Source: Tubiluchus corallicola (taxonomy: Eukaryota > Priapulida > Priapulimorpha > Priapulimorphida > Tubiluchidae). Taken from it: a stretch of 64,000 nucleotides of DNA. Positions 46,501-57,055 of this stretch are shown here, one piece after another. Position 1 is the stretch's first letter. Each line of letters starts with the position of its first letter. The DNA lies in assembly GCA_030141605.1 (NCBI GenBank), contig JAQGDQ010000011.1, positions 1,238,066-1,302,065 of the forward strand, read 5' to 3'. The position numbers and the translations under genes are program-made. A model generated the notes under the pieces. The model saw nothing but the letters and a program-made list of their open reading frames with translations. It did not search any database and was not told the DNA's origin.

Positions 46501-47224
46501 AAATTCATAGTAAATGATAAAATGAAGCAAAATCATATTAAAGCCCGCTATTGCAAAAGTAAACGAAAATTTTACATACTTTTGGTCCTGTTGTAACAAA
46601 AATGTCAAACAGTAAATTTAAAAAGACAAACAATGTAAGCCTATCCAATTCAAAACCACCACATAAGCTAACTAAAATACTCCAGGAAATTTACGTTCTA
46701 AAAACAGATCTTCCATACAAATCAGTAATGTTAGAAGAACTAAAGACATCAGATGGAGAGAAAGAGAACAGCCGAATAAACATCAAAATTGCAAGATAAG
46801 CACTCCTAGCCATGGTTAACAGCTAGATAGGTGACAGCCAAAAAACGTGCTTCTAGAGGTTTTGTCACATTGGCTCAAGCCATTTATCTGTTTGAGGAAG
46901 TTGCTTCATGTCAAGGAGGACTGACTCAAGTGTGTTTAAAACATCTCAGCCAGCTGTTAGTGGACAACCGAGGAATTTAAAGCCCACGGTTAATTGTTAA
47001 TCGAATTATATTCGGCCACTTGACTAATAACTGTATAAGCACATTTATTATTGACAAGGAAAAAGTTGAAAACAAGTTTTATGCATTTATGTAATTATTT
47101 CTAAATAGGTGTAACAAAATTACCTGATTTCTGAAGAGTTATTAGAATGGCTGTTAATATTCACTTTGGCAGCATTCTGAAGAACAATGTTTCTTGTACC
47201 TTTTGCTGGACTTGAAGCCGCCAT
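31519..47224 (-). CDS. DDX6: DEAD-box RNA helicase DDX6/Me31B
   Basis: Ten coding exons on minus: 47124-47224, 42041-42140, 40360-40594, 39375-39518, 38919-39013, 38291-38413, 36374-36502, 33789-33969, 32397-32575, 31519-31644. Phases agree; 1413 nt, 470 aa, close to the usual 460-485. Family role: ATP-dependent RNA helicase of P-bodies and germ granules, acting in decapping and translational repression with the CCR4-NOT, EDC3 and 4E-T partners. Motifs in order: Q motif (GWEKPSPIQ), Walker A (AKNGTGKT), [24 protein letters not shown], then in the second RecA lobe [16 protein letters not shown] and [10 protein letters not shown]. The DEAD box is split by an intron between E and A. The N-terminus ([12 protein letters not shown]) is short and polar. 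A nested gene sits in intron 1, and transposons or satellites occupy several other introns. Confidence 0.95.
31735..32040 (+). repeat. dispersed repeat family, copy B
   Basis: Shares ordered blocks with copies A (11.05 kb) and C (43.2 kb): ATACAGGGCTG, CTGTATAAAACTT, ATGACAGTTAGGCGCAGCCATTT, AATAATCAAAGCA, TGTCAA and GGAAAGTTTT...TACTTTAAAATT. The 3' half is shortened. It lies in the last DDX6 intron. Confidence 0.65.
34003..34142. repeat. 25-26-bp tandem repeat, about 5-6 copies
   Basis: Units of the form AATAACATTGxxCAATAGTATTGAC. The array is intronic in DDX6, and its near edge is about 35 nt upstream (transcript sense) of the acceptor of the 33789-33969 exon. Confidence 0.85.
36132..36200 (+). 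mobile_element. SINE-like fragment, copy related to 27.04 kb
   Basis: CCAAAGACCCTGGTTCAAATTC followed by GAGCTCAGCCCGATTTTTTTACATTT and CTAAATTTA matches, block by block, CCAAAGGGTTCTGGTTCAAATGC...GGCTCAATCCAGATTTTTCTACG at 27037-27120. GGTTCAAAT is close to a polymerase III box B. The box A region is degraded. Confidence 0.45.
36547..37019. mobile_element. non-autonomous hAT element (MITE) with 8-bp TSD
   Basis: Terminal inverted repeats TAGTGATGGGCGA (36547-36559) and TCGCCCATCACTA (37007-37019) are perfect complements. They are flanked by identical 8-bp target duplications GTAACTGT (36539-36546 and 37020-37027). An 8-bp duplication and TAGTG-type ends are hAT hallmarks. Length is 473 bp, AT-rich inside, with no transposase ORF. 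It is inserted in the DDX6 intron before exon 36374-36502. Confidence 0.92.
37388..37713. mobile_element. foldback-type element with 16-bp inverted ends
   Basis: TTGCCGACCGGTTTCG at 37388-37403 is perfectly complementary to CGAAACCGGTCGGCAA at 37698-37713. A second, inner inverted pair (CTCCACAAATAAACAAACA at 37582-37600 and its 18/19 complement at 37672-37690) lies inside. No ORF and no convincing target duplication. It is in a DDX6 intron, 370 bp from the hAT element. Confidence 0.65.
39694..40200. repeat. 40-bp minisatellite, about 12.7 copies
   Basis: Consecutive units of exactly 40 bp beginning CAGCACTTGCTACACTCACT and ending GATACAATTT, with scattered substitutions and no length change. 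The array lies in the DDX6 intron between exons 40360-40594 and 39375-39518. In transcript sense many units contain TTAGTGAGTGT, which includes a 5' splice-site-like GTGAGT. Confidence 0.95.
43225..43670 (+). repeat. dispersed repeat family, copy C
   Basis: The most complete partner of copy A: GCATACAGGGCTG, GACAGTTAGGAGCAGCCATTTTAA, GAAACAAGTTTA, AATAATCAGAAC, GTCAATAAGATC, TTTTTTGGTAAGTCAG, GATAAGTAATATAACTTTG and a TTAAAATTCCCTTTTCTTCC tail occur in the same order. It lies in DDX6 intron 1. Confidence 0.7.
44294..45334 (-). CDS. brn: beta-1,3-galactosyltransferase, brainiac-like (GT31)
   Basis: An intronless 346-residue reading. I place the start at the ATG at 45334; the open frame runs further up but through an apparent splice acceptor (TTTGCTACAG), so that part is probably untranslated. 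Layout: short cytoplasmic tail, a single membrane anchor at about residues 20-37 (type II, Golgi), then a GT31 catalytic domain. Motifs: RDTIRNTWG at 113-121, the metal/UDP site ADDD at 197-200, [12 protein letters not shown] at 254-265, FRFDDVYLG at 283-291 and HNENFYFW at 303-310. The last three resemble Drosophila brainiac more than the vertebrate B3GALT enzymes, as I recall them. Family role: adding beta-1,3-linked GlcNAc or Gal to glycosphingolipids. The gene lies inside DDX6 intron 1, same strand. ATTAAA (minus) at 44186-44191 is a possible poly(A) signal. Confidence 0.9.
   Translation of the reverse strand: MKTHCRLKGIYKYCRHRAKYVAVFVAVFSALDYLGAFTHVFEIDYAQFQYPYHGNVDRLVSMRKHGKTPTVVPINPHKFKFLITNDQKCEGENNYPPYLVFVVKSALNHFEQRDTIRNTWGRERRYENDKIIKTVFLLGSDPMDIVLQHMVYDENDLHRDIVQEDFVDVYFNNTLKTVMGLRWIAEHCANAEFIMFADDDMYVATDNVIAYLKSVKKQDLEHGLFTGYVFFSSPLRHKFSKWYVNLNEYPYSKYPPYVTAMAYILSSDAAKSLYYGSLYTKLFRFDDVYLGIVAKKVGIHPVHNENFYFWKKSYSREGYKNVIASHGYHDSRELVEVWEDQMQNFH
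45780..45820 (-). mobile_element. SINE fragment with tRNA-like box A
   Basis: Minus-strand GTGGCCTAGTGGTAAACGGG is a near-textbook tRNA-derived box A. No intact tRNA fold or box B at the right spacing is seen, so it is a SINE relic rather than a tRNA gene. Confidence 0.4.
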
Positions 47225-50200
47225 GATAGCACATATATTTATCTAAACTTGAATGTTGTTTCACCGGCAAAATCTGCCTAAAAATAACGGTTTATAACGA
47301 TTAGATGACGCTGACAAAACTACAGCCTACATAGTGTGTTACCATTGATATTAGTGATGGGCCCAAATTGTGATGTTCGGTTGTGATCGGTGAATAAGTT
47401 CTGATCGGCTTAACATTAATTTATTGATCGGTTCGGTAAGCTATTGAGCCGATCAGGCCATAAAAATTGACAAATTTACAAGAAAATCTAAAAATTAACA
47501 TATTTAAACTTAAAGCAAAAGTTTTGATATGATTAGTACGTCAAAAAATTTGTATACGATATATATTATGCACCAACCATATTTCGTTAAAATGCCTTTC
47601 TGAAAGATGCCGCGCTCCAAGGACAATGGGCAAACATACGCAAACATACACAAACGAAATCAAGAATCTCATTTCACTGCTCAGTTTTGATCAGTTTTAA
47701 TCAAGTTATTAGATTAGATTTAACACCATCATTACAAAAAGAATAAGGTTTCATAATTGAATTCTTGTGGATAATGTCTTTTGAAAATGTAAAATAATTG
47801 ATAAGCCAACACAGTTTAAAAATAATTTTTATAGCTCAGCATAATTTTCATATTTTATCAGACTTGCGATCAATCGCTATTGGTGAAGAGAAAAGTTGAT
47901 CGGCTCCTGATTGGCTCGGTACCGAAAAATGCTGATGGGTCCATAGCTGATTAATACCACAATACCCTAAGTCAGTAACTGTTTTGTACACTGTTATACA
48001 CTACACTTTGTAGTCTGGGTTTTCACATTCTAACCCTATTCTACCCTAACCCACTACTCCAAAAAACACGTCATACAGTATAAAAGCATGAAAACAAGTA
48101 CGGATATGAATATATACGATTTGATTTGATTATACGAATGCACCATATTTCGACCAGTTAAGATTTTTATTATTTTTTATAATAATGCTAAAAACCTTAA
48201 CATCAATTCTCACATTAACTGAACTGTTGCCATTTTCTCACAGTCACAAATCGGTCACAATTCTGGTCGTTCAGTATACAACACGATTTGATTCACAGAC
48301 ATTTTTACACGGTCATTTCAGCCGTCTTGTCTAAAACTGGATCAAAATTTCACCAATCTTAGAAAACAATTGAAAAGATAGAATAGTAAGCAAGTAGGCT
48401 TTGCAGGTTTTGTGGTAAAAAATAATGTTAACCTCTTCGAAAAGATTTAGAGAGAAAACAAAAATAATATTATTAATGTTTTTGTATTTAATAGGGCTTG
48501 GGGAAAAAGCTGTTTAATTTTAGATCATTTTGCCTAATTTTTTCGAGGACAAGCTCCAAGTTTTGTTAACAATTATTTCAGTGTTAACTAAAAAGTTGGG
48601 CAAAATTTACTGTGAATATACAGCCGAATTAGGGTCAATTCAAATTGCGATACAGGGACGTTAGTTACTTTCTTTACTGGAAGTAAAAAAGCAACGGAAT
48701 TGAATTTATTTTTATCTCAAATTTCCTAATACAGTTTTTACACATCTTTACAATTACTAATATACAAATATTTAGAATGAAATAAGGATTCATTAATAAA
48801 GACATGACATGACAAAAAACTCTTTGGCCAAGAAAATTTTAAAACTGTTATCTCTTAATCCGGTTAAGAAAATTTCAAAAACTGTCACCTCTTAATCCAT
48901 CTAATGAAATTTCGTCTTAATTTTTTGACATCTTGGTTTTGACACCAAAAAGTGCAAAAATTACTGCCGCATTAATTTGGAACCCCGAGAGGGGCGAGCT
49001 TATCCATGAGCTTTCTACGTTTTACACTCATTTTTACATCAAAAGATCAGGGCAAGACTTAGAATCTAATTTAACAGAAACGTGCCATATAAAGCAAGTA
49101 AATAATTGAAAATTACATACTGAGTATTTTAAATTTGTTTCGCGTTTTTCTTGGTTCAATTGTACGTGCCAAAGCTAAACAACTGAAAACATTTAGAGTT
49201 TTGCAATTTAACAAATGATACGAATCAACAAGTACCACAAAGAAAAGTTGAAAAAGCATAAAACAAAGAATTATCCGATCAATATGCAAAGGTGCGTTTC
49301 TGTTAATTCAGAAACAGTTTGTTGTGACCGCACCCACTACTTTTTCTCTGAAAGAATTATAATAATCTTGGTTTAGTGAGTAGACGATTTTGAAAGTTTC
49401 TAAGTAGCTTAATACTATTGCATAATTCAGCGTTCAGAATTAAAGTTTATCTGAATAAGATACTTAATGTTTTTGTGACATTTGTCTTATTATCATTTGG
49501 ATAAGAGTTGGCCTGAAGTGAAACTGTTCTGTTTTCGTGTTCAGATCATTATTTTTTCTAACTGCCTGCTAACTACCTGTCTGATTTGCCCAATTTCTGT
49601 ATTTCTTCAATATTTCTTGAATGGCAGTGTACAAGATCACATAATTTCAACAAATTTAAGTATACTTGGACCATATGCTTTATCCAAAAAACACAATTAT
49701 ATGGCGAGGGTGAATGGATACCTTATGTCCTCACCATATAAAAATCATTTTTCATATGCTCAGTCCCACAGTGAAATAATCTCTCCAAAAAAGCAGTTTG
49801 TCTGTATAACCGTTAATTCATTTCAAGGACTGCATCACTGTTCATTATTTTTAATATACACATCACACACTGCCGTTGGTATGATATTCATGTTGGGCTT
49901 ACTACTCAAACAGAACCAGAACCAATTTTAAATTGGTCAAAACTATAGAATTAATTATATTTACAGAACATCTTCCAAATGTCATAACTTTTTATACAAA
50001 CGTTTGGAGAGGATAAACTGAGATTTCTTAAAGAAACAGCAGCTACCATAAATTTTTCCTGTTTTCATCTACTATAATATGGTTGCATAAACGATACAAA
50101 TAGATTGCCTATTATTATGCATATTTTTATTATTATTATTATTATTATTTAGTCTGTATATTACTGATGCTCAATAGTAGCAATGCCAAAGAATGCATAG

Positions 50201-51905
50201 CACTACTGAGTGTCTGCATATAGACAATAATTTATTAAAATATTGCACACGTCTTTTGTGGAGAGACCTGTCTGAGTTATAATAACTTCCTTGGCAAACC
50301 ACTTTAAATAAATAAAGGCTATAACATAATATAAACATATTGCAAATTTTTCAATCTTCTGTGTAATATGTAGTGAGTTAATATGGTGAAACGAATTATT
50401 TTGAACATTTATTATTTTTAGCGTCATATTTTGCAATACTATTGAGCATACAGGTATTGATTACTTTTCACCGGTATAAATATTAGGCAAATAGTTAATG
50501 CATTACTCTGATTCAATATTCACAAAGAGTGTGTTTAAAAAATTACATTTTGCAAAGTGTTTGTCTTTGGCATACATGCATTGCTCCACATCTTCAAGGA
50601 TCGATCATCCTCACAAATAATTCTTTCTTCTGTCAGAAATTAGTAAAAAAGTGAAAACACGGGTCTTAAATGTCTTTAAAAAATAGTCAGGTGCTGGGTA
50701 ACGTACCATATATGTCCATTACACAATTATCAGCACATTCTATATTGTACATAATGCTGTATCATATTTCGTTTTGTTACTATTGTACTGAGTTAGTATA
50801 ATGATGTTAATTTTTATGTTTTTTCTCGCCTATTGGCTGTTTAATTAGTGACTAACCATTACGGTCTACTCCTAAACTATCCTTTTTGTTTTTTCTGTGC
50901 TTAGTTGTGATGAAAACCCAATATTAGTTTGAAGCAGTTTTTTGCACATTTTTTATTCTTTCCTATCTGAAGACAACTCATTTAAACTCATATGCACGGT
51001 AGACTCACAGGACTAAAGCTGAGCGCTATATTGTTTCGTTGTAGTGTTTGCAAACTTATACTATTATGTTAATTATAATAGATCACTAAAGTTTAATTTT
51101 CCTGCATCCTACTTCGTTATTCCAGATTCTATTCAATTTTTAATATTGAAATATTCAGGAAAATTCAGTATTGTCTTTGAGTCTGTTTATTGTGATGCTA
51201 TTCTGTTATTTGAATGTTCTTTACAACTATAGTTATTACTGCAAGTATAATGTATAATTTAATCTCTTCTCCCCCACTTAAATTTGAGTACATGTGTATA
51301 TGTATATCATTGTATTATCAAGTAAGCAATATGGCACATTGTAATACAAGTAAGTGGTACATTGACAGATGATCACATATTTTATATTTGTAACTATTTT
51401 AAATTTTTTTTTACTCTTTAAGGCTCACTCAAAGTCGTAATTACATATTATGTTTTCCTTTCTCAACCTTCAGGTTTATTGCTCTTATACAATTGCTATT
51501 ATTACATCGTTTACTTCATCCTTATTTACATTAAGTTATCTACAGAAGCATACGTAACCATAATCATTTTTTCATTTAAGTAAGGTGAGTATGTTAATGA
51601 CCGTATGGTTGTACACTCACCTCGCACTACTGAAATTATTTTATTTAAAGTTTATTAATAATGTGTTTGATATTGTATTTTTTGATGTGTGAAATAAAAT
51701 TAATAGTTCATGGTTATTTTTAGTTCTACTGAATTGCGCATTTTTGAAAAGTATGCCATCTTAAATTTTTATTTGGGTTATAAATAATTTACAATTAAAG
51801 TTTGCTTTTGCACTTTGATGAACTTTTCGTGCGTAAATCGCAGCTTGAAAAAAGCGTTCCACCTTTTCAACTTCTACATCTTTCACTGGAAAAGAAAAAA
51901 GGAAC
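47225..51905. other. divergent intergenic region between DDX6 and U2AF1
   Basis: Should hold the promoters of DDX6 (minus) and U2AF1 (plus). A hAT-like relic starts at 47352. A 149-codon ORF at 49482-49931 is present but has no recognisable domain and no splice support. An (ATT)n tract lies at 50128-50151. No clear core promoter motif is visible. Confidence 0.5.
47352..47957. mobile_element. degraded hAT-like element near DDX6 start
   Basis: Begins TAGTGATGGGCCCA, almost the same terminus as the 36547 element. It has subterminal GATCGGTTCGG and GTTGATCGGCTCC blocks in opposite orientation and ends near GATGGGTCCATAGCTGATTA, a decayed complement of the left end. No clean target duplication could be read. 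The left end is about 130 bp from the DDX6 start codon. Confidence 0.45.
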
Positions 51906-54900
51906 ATGGCAGAGTATTTAGCTTCAATTTTTGGTACAGAGAAAGATAAGTAAGTATAAACCAATTCAAACTTACTTCATATTGATACTTCATCATACAT
52001 TTATGTCACTCTCACTTTTAATCAGAAGTTTAAATTTACATTTTCTATTGTTTTTGTCACAGTTTGGAAAGTACTGTTTGAATAATTTTTCGTTATTCTT
52101 TTCAGTACAACGTTTTTTTGTCTACTTTATAAGGCTATTCTAACAAGCTTCAGCTTATAAACTAATCTGAAAATTGCACTGAGATATTGATTATTAGATA
52201 TCTTAAATATTTGTACTTTGCGTTCTATTCATAGCTATTTTTTGTGAAAGTAAACCTTTTAATCTCTTGAACTTTAATATAATTTTCAATTTACATTATA
52301 ATTAGAGAGGTAAAATCTTTATTTGCCAATTAGAAACTTGCATATGCAAAGTAAAAATACGTTGCACAAAAGAAATGTACCAGACGCAGCATATCAGTCA
52401 ACCATATACAGCGTATGCGACTAACTGAATGTTGGCAATAACATCATCTAGCTAATAAAGTAATATTATGAAAAAAAAGAACTACAATATTATAAAATTA
52501 CTGGAAATTAACAAAACTGCAAAACACAGAATTGGCATTAAAAGTTTATTTAGCTTGTAATTAAAGATAATAAAACTAATAATTAACTAATTTATTAAAA
52601 CTATAAATAATTAACCTGGTTATAAATAATCACTCAATGGAAAGGCAAATAACCTGTGCGAATGCTCTCGTCTATTATTCTATGGGTTGTAAGTTATGAA
52701 TTAACAATAATAGTATAAGCTTTTATTAAATTAATGATATGTCAAATTTATCTTATAATTTGTAATTTATTAATTTTCTTCTGCATTAACATTAGACCTA
52801 TAAACAAATTAATATATAGTTGTGTCTCACAGAATGTAGTTACAGTATTATAGTCTATGGAAAAAATAGTAAACGTTATGGCTACAAAACTATATAGTAA
52901 TCTATCCACAAGAAGCAATGAGTATGTTGTCTTCGAATCATCATCAGTGTCATTGTAGTAAAATCAGTGTTCATCATTGAATAGCCACTTACATAATATT
53001 TTTTGCTGATTACTGCTGTGTTTATCTGTCTCAATGGCAGATTTCTTTTATTTTACAGTTTTGCCTGCCCAATGTCTACAACAGATGTAATGGGCATATA
53101 ATGATTGATTGATGACCAGTTTGAATGCAGATTACTTTTGGATATAATTGCGACATGTTATGTTCACTTAATTATGTTCTTTTTTACGGTATACTGTTAT
53201 CTACGAATAGCTGTCATCATGTTCATATTTTCTAGATCATCAGACATCAATATCATCGTTTTCATTAATTGACAGTCGATCCGCTGATATAATTATTAAA
53301 TTTTTTTTAAATTAATTGGTTGATATATTTTATTCGTTGTTCGATGCTTGAAATACATTGCTAAACTCATTAACACATTATGTTCTTGTCAAGCCATTTA
53401 AACTGTCTTTTTGGCTTTGTGCTTTAAAACTGCGAGGTTTTTGCTTTGGAAATGCTTACTCGATGACAAAGCTAGTGTTTTGCTTGTTGTTCTTATTGGA
53501 ATTGTTCTTCTGCTATGCCAAAGGCAAATGGTAACATCAGTGCAGCATTTACGTGATTTTCATGCCCTAAATAATAAATTTGTATTTATTTTAGGGTCAA
53601 TTGTTCATTCTATTTCAAAATCGGAGCTTGTCGGCATGGCGACAGATGTTCTCGTATACACAATAAACCTACATTCAGTCAGGTAAGAACGTTATATACT
53701 TTTCTTCTAGTACCTGTTTATGTTCAATGGCAGTTTAATGGCAAAGATGCATAGTTTCGTGTAATTGTAAGGTGAGTAAATTAATCATGCAGCTGTTTAT
53801 GTTTTCCTTTTCAGACAATAGTACTGCAGAACATTTATCAAAACCCGCAAAACAGTGCTCAGACGGCTGACGGTTCTCACTGTAAGTTTCGACATTATTA
53901 GCCTTTTATTCCGAGTAATGAGTGAAAATTATTTATTTAATTTTACAGAAATGTATTACAGTAAAGTATTACAATAAATTACAGTGTAATATGTAATATA
54001 TTACGACAATGGAACAGAATAACAGGTAAAATTAAAAGATGGCCTGGCAGTTGACAGCAGCTGCCAAATGGTAACTAGATAATGGGTTATAGCAGTAACG
54101 GTGATGTAACCTTTTGCCACCAACTTCTGCTAATTTTAGTCAAACACCTTTAAGTCCTCTTGAAGAAGCACTATTAATCCTAGTGATCGTTGTTTGTTAT
54201 CACAACAAAATCCTCTATCCACCCTCAAAATCCAGAATATGACATTTGTCAGGAAGCTTAGTGAAACTTACTGACATTGCTTTGTAGCTTAAATGGTATA
54301 TAATAGTGTAGGTCCGCAGCAACAAGTTCCACAGAGAAGAAACTTTGGGGAAAAGCTACGAGTATACGTTTCTGTGATCTCAAGTCTCAAAAATCTTGCA
54401 CTGTGTTTTAGCTAACTATTCTATTCGTACTGTATGTAAATAAGGTGTAGTGTGAATTAAAGTTGATGATTGTGATGATGCAACTGTTTATGACTTTAGT
54501 GTCGGGAATATCAGAAGTGGAGATACAACAGCACTACGATGACTTCTTTGAAGACATATTTGTTGAGTTAGAGGATAAGGTAATTCTTTTTTATATTGTC
54601 AATATGATTGACAGTAAATTGAAAAAATGAAAATGGAAGATTGGCTTGCTTTAAGTCATTTTGAGGACCTTTCTTCAGCATTTTTAATTGCTAAATTATT
54701 TTCAGCATTTTTATTCAGATTTTCTCACCAGATAACAAAGATTTCTTTTAGAAATAATATCTGATATTAGTTGTTATTTTAGGTGTGGTACTCTTCTATG
54801 CAGATTTGTCTATTTTGTTCCTAGATGTCATTTGGTTATCAACAGATTAAATTATTTGGTTATTATAGATATCAGTTTCCTAATATCTATTATATTTGGC

Positions 54901-56832
54901 AGTGTTCTGTGCTTGTTGTGCTTGGAATTGTTAGGTGCCATTTAATAATTATTACATTAAATCTGTTTTTCAGTATGGAGAAATTGAAGAAATGAATGTT
55001 TGTGACAATATGGGAGATCATCTCGTAGGAAATGTTTACTGCAAGGTTTGTTTGTTTATAGTATTCATATTTAGGGTAATAGTTTATTTATTTCTCACTC
55101 TGGTTCTTGCAGAATTGTTTAATGTTCATTTCGTGTTTGTTTATTGTTTTCACAGTTTAGACGAGAGGAAGACGCAGAGAAGGCTGTGGCAGATCTCAAC
55201 AACCGCTGGTTTAACGGACGAGCGATCGTAGCAGAACTTTCTCCTGTTACAGATTTCCGTGAAGCCTGTTGCAGACAGTATGAGATGGGGTAAGATGGCT
55301 TGTTGTGTCTTCTCCAGCCTATAAAGCTTAAATTGCTGATAGTTTTCTGAGCAAGTGAGTAATAAAGCGACCTGTGAATTTGTGATGTTCAGGGTAACGA
55401 TATATGGGTTATACATGAACACCGGGCGGCTTGAGTGCGGTCATTAAACGCTTAACTAATAACAAAAGCTACTTTCTCATACCGCTATCTAGCTCTTGCA
55501 ACTGCTGAGATCAGTGCTGAGTTGTTGTATTATTACCGGTGGTTGCCGAGTTGTTGCATTATTACCAGTGGTGCATGTCTTCCCACAAATGACTGTTTGA
55601 GCCTCCATGGTGTTTTAATGCATTTTGTCAGTTTTGCAGCATTTTAAGTAACACCGAGCAAAATTATTAGCGTGAAGCTACATTAAAGAATATTTCGGTT
55701 GCAAAACGCAGCATGACACTAACTTGTTTAACAACTGTTTGAACAGTATAACATGAACTTTGAACATGAAAATTTCAACATATAAATGATACTCATTTGC
55801 TAAACCATACAGATGGAGATGGCGCAGTATGAAATGACTAAGAATTATTTATTATTAATTAAGTGCTTAACACAAACATTGCAAAATTTCTTTGCAGAGA
55901 ATTGTTTTATAATTGACTTGAAGTCAATGGTCTTCAGCATGTCATTTTCTATTGTGCAAGGAAGGTGATCTCTTATAATTTTCAGTCTTGAAAATGAACA
56001 TTGTTTTTACAGTTTTCGTCCAAAACTATGCTTGAGATTTTCATGTTCATTTAAAAGCCAGTGTTTATAGTTTAGTATAGTATACTATTTATTCATTGAC
56101 AGCAAGTCACAACCTACATAGATTAGCATTGGCCTCTATGCTCGTGGGGCTCCGGATAATTACCAAGTATGCCCATGCATTGGTAATAATAGTTCTGTGT
56201 ATGCTACCAAATATCTAACCATTTCCCACGAAATGTTTTCTATCTTCTTCATCAGTGATGTATAAAGTCAGTGTCTTGCTTCTACTTTCCAAATTTTGCA
56301 ACATTTATAGCTAAAGTACGAACGCTTGAGATGCATATATTTATAAGTGTGAATAAATAATTTTCGATAGATTATTTATCTCGTTTATTATGTTTTCTAC
56401 AATTAGCGATCAAGACTTTTGTCTATTAACTCTTTTTATTAAAGCTTCATTGTTTTTTTTTCTTAACTAAAGTCATTACGGGGCAGTCTATACAGAAAGA
56501 AGGTGCATAGGCTTTTGTTGCTTCCCGCCATTATTGAACTTAATTACTTTTCCAAGTGATTATTGATTTTTTCCTGTATTATCTTCAGAGAGTGTACTCG
56601 TGGTGGGTTCTGCAACTTCATGCATCTGAAGCCGATATCCCGTGAACTTCGCCGAGAACTTTACAGTCGGAGAACAATTCGGAGACGTTCGCGTTCCAGG
56701 TCGCCCGTGGCTAAAGGTCGCAGCAAGTCGCCGCGCCGTCGCTCGCACAGCCGAGAACGTCGCAGGTCTCGTTCTCGCGAACGTCGACGTTCCAGATCAC
56801 GTGAACGGGAAGGCCGAACTGGTCGTTTCTAA
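51906..56832 (+). CDS. U2AF1: splicing factor U2AF 35-kDa subunit
   Basis: Seven exons: 51906-51949, 53595-53682, 53815-53881, 54500-54579, 54974-55045, 55156-55289, 56589-56832. Phases agree; 729 nt, 242 aa (human 240). Family role: with U2AF2, recognises the AG of 3' splice sites and recruits U2 snRNP in the nucleus. It starts [15 protein letters not shown], the family N-terminus. First CCCH finger: C18, C27, C33, H37, with Ser34, the position often mutated in human disease, kept. A U2AF-homology motif follows ([27 protein letters not shown]), then a second CCCH finger ([20 protein letters not shown]) and an RS tail ending GRTGRF. Human VYVKF is VYCKF here. The RS tail lacks the long glycine run of the human protein. 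AATAAA at 57050-57055 is the likely poly(A) signal. Confidence 0.97.
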
Positions 56833-57049
56833 TCTGCACATTTTTGTCCTTTTCATCTGTTTCTTTATTCTTTATCACACTGCTTTGTAAGTATGGCTTC
56901 CATTCGATTTATATAAAGATTAGTGAGACCACACACCTATCTTGTTGTTCAGTTATTTGGTTGTACGTATACGGTTTTGTAAACATTTCTGTCCCACCAT
57001 TTTATAAGCCTGTGCACATTGCAAACCAGAAGCAAAGTTAATCCTTACC

Positions 57050-57055
57050 AATAAA
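57050..57055 (+). terminator. U2AF1 poly(A) signal
   Basis: AATAAA 218 nt after the U2AF1 stop, followed by TTTTTGTAGTGGC, a GU-rich downstream stretch. Confidence 0.6.

Noticed and set aside
49482-49931. 149-codon ORF in the DDX6-U2AF1 gap
   Set aside because: No recognisable domain, AT-rich random-looking composition, no splice or poly(A) context. Length is within chance for the region.
53411-53686. 91-codon ORF over U2AF1 exon 2
   Set aside because: Wrong frame. The U2AF1 frame through 53595-53682 gives the CCCH finger and splices in phase.
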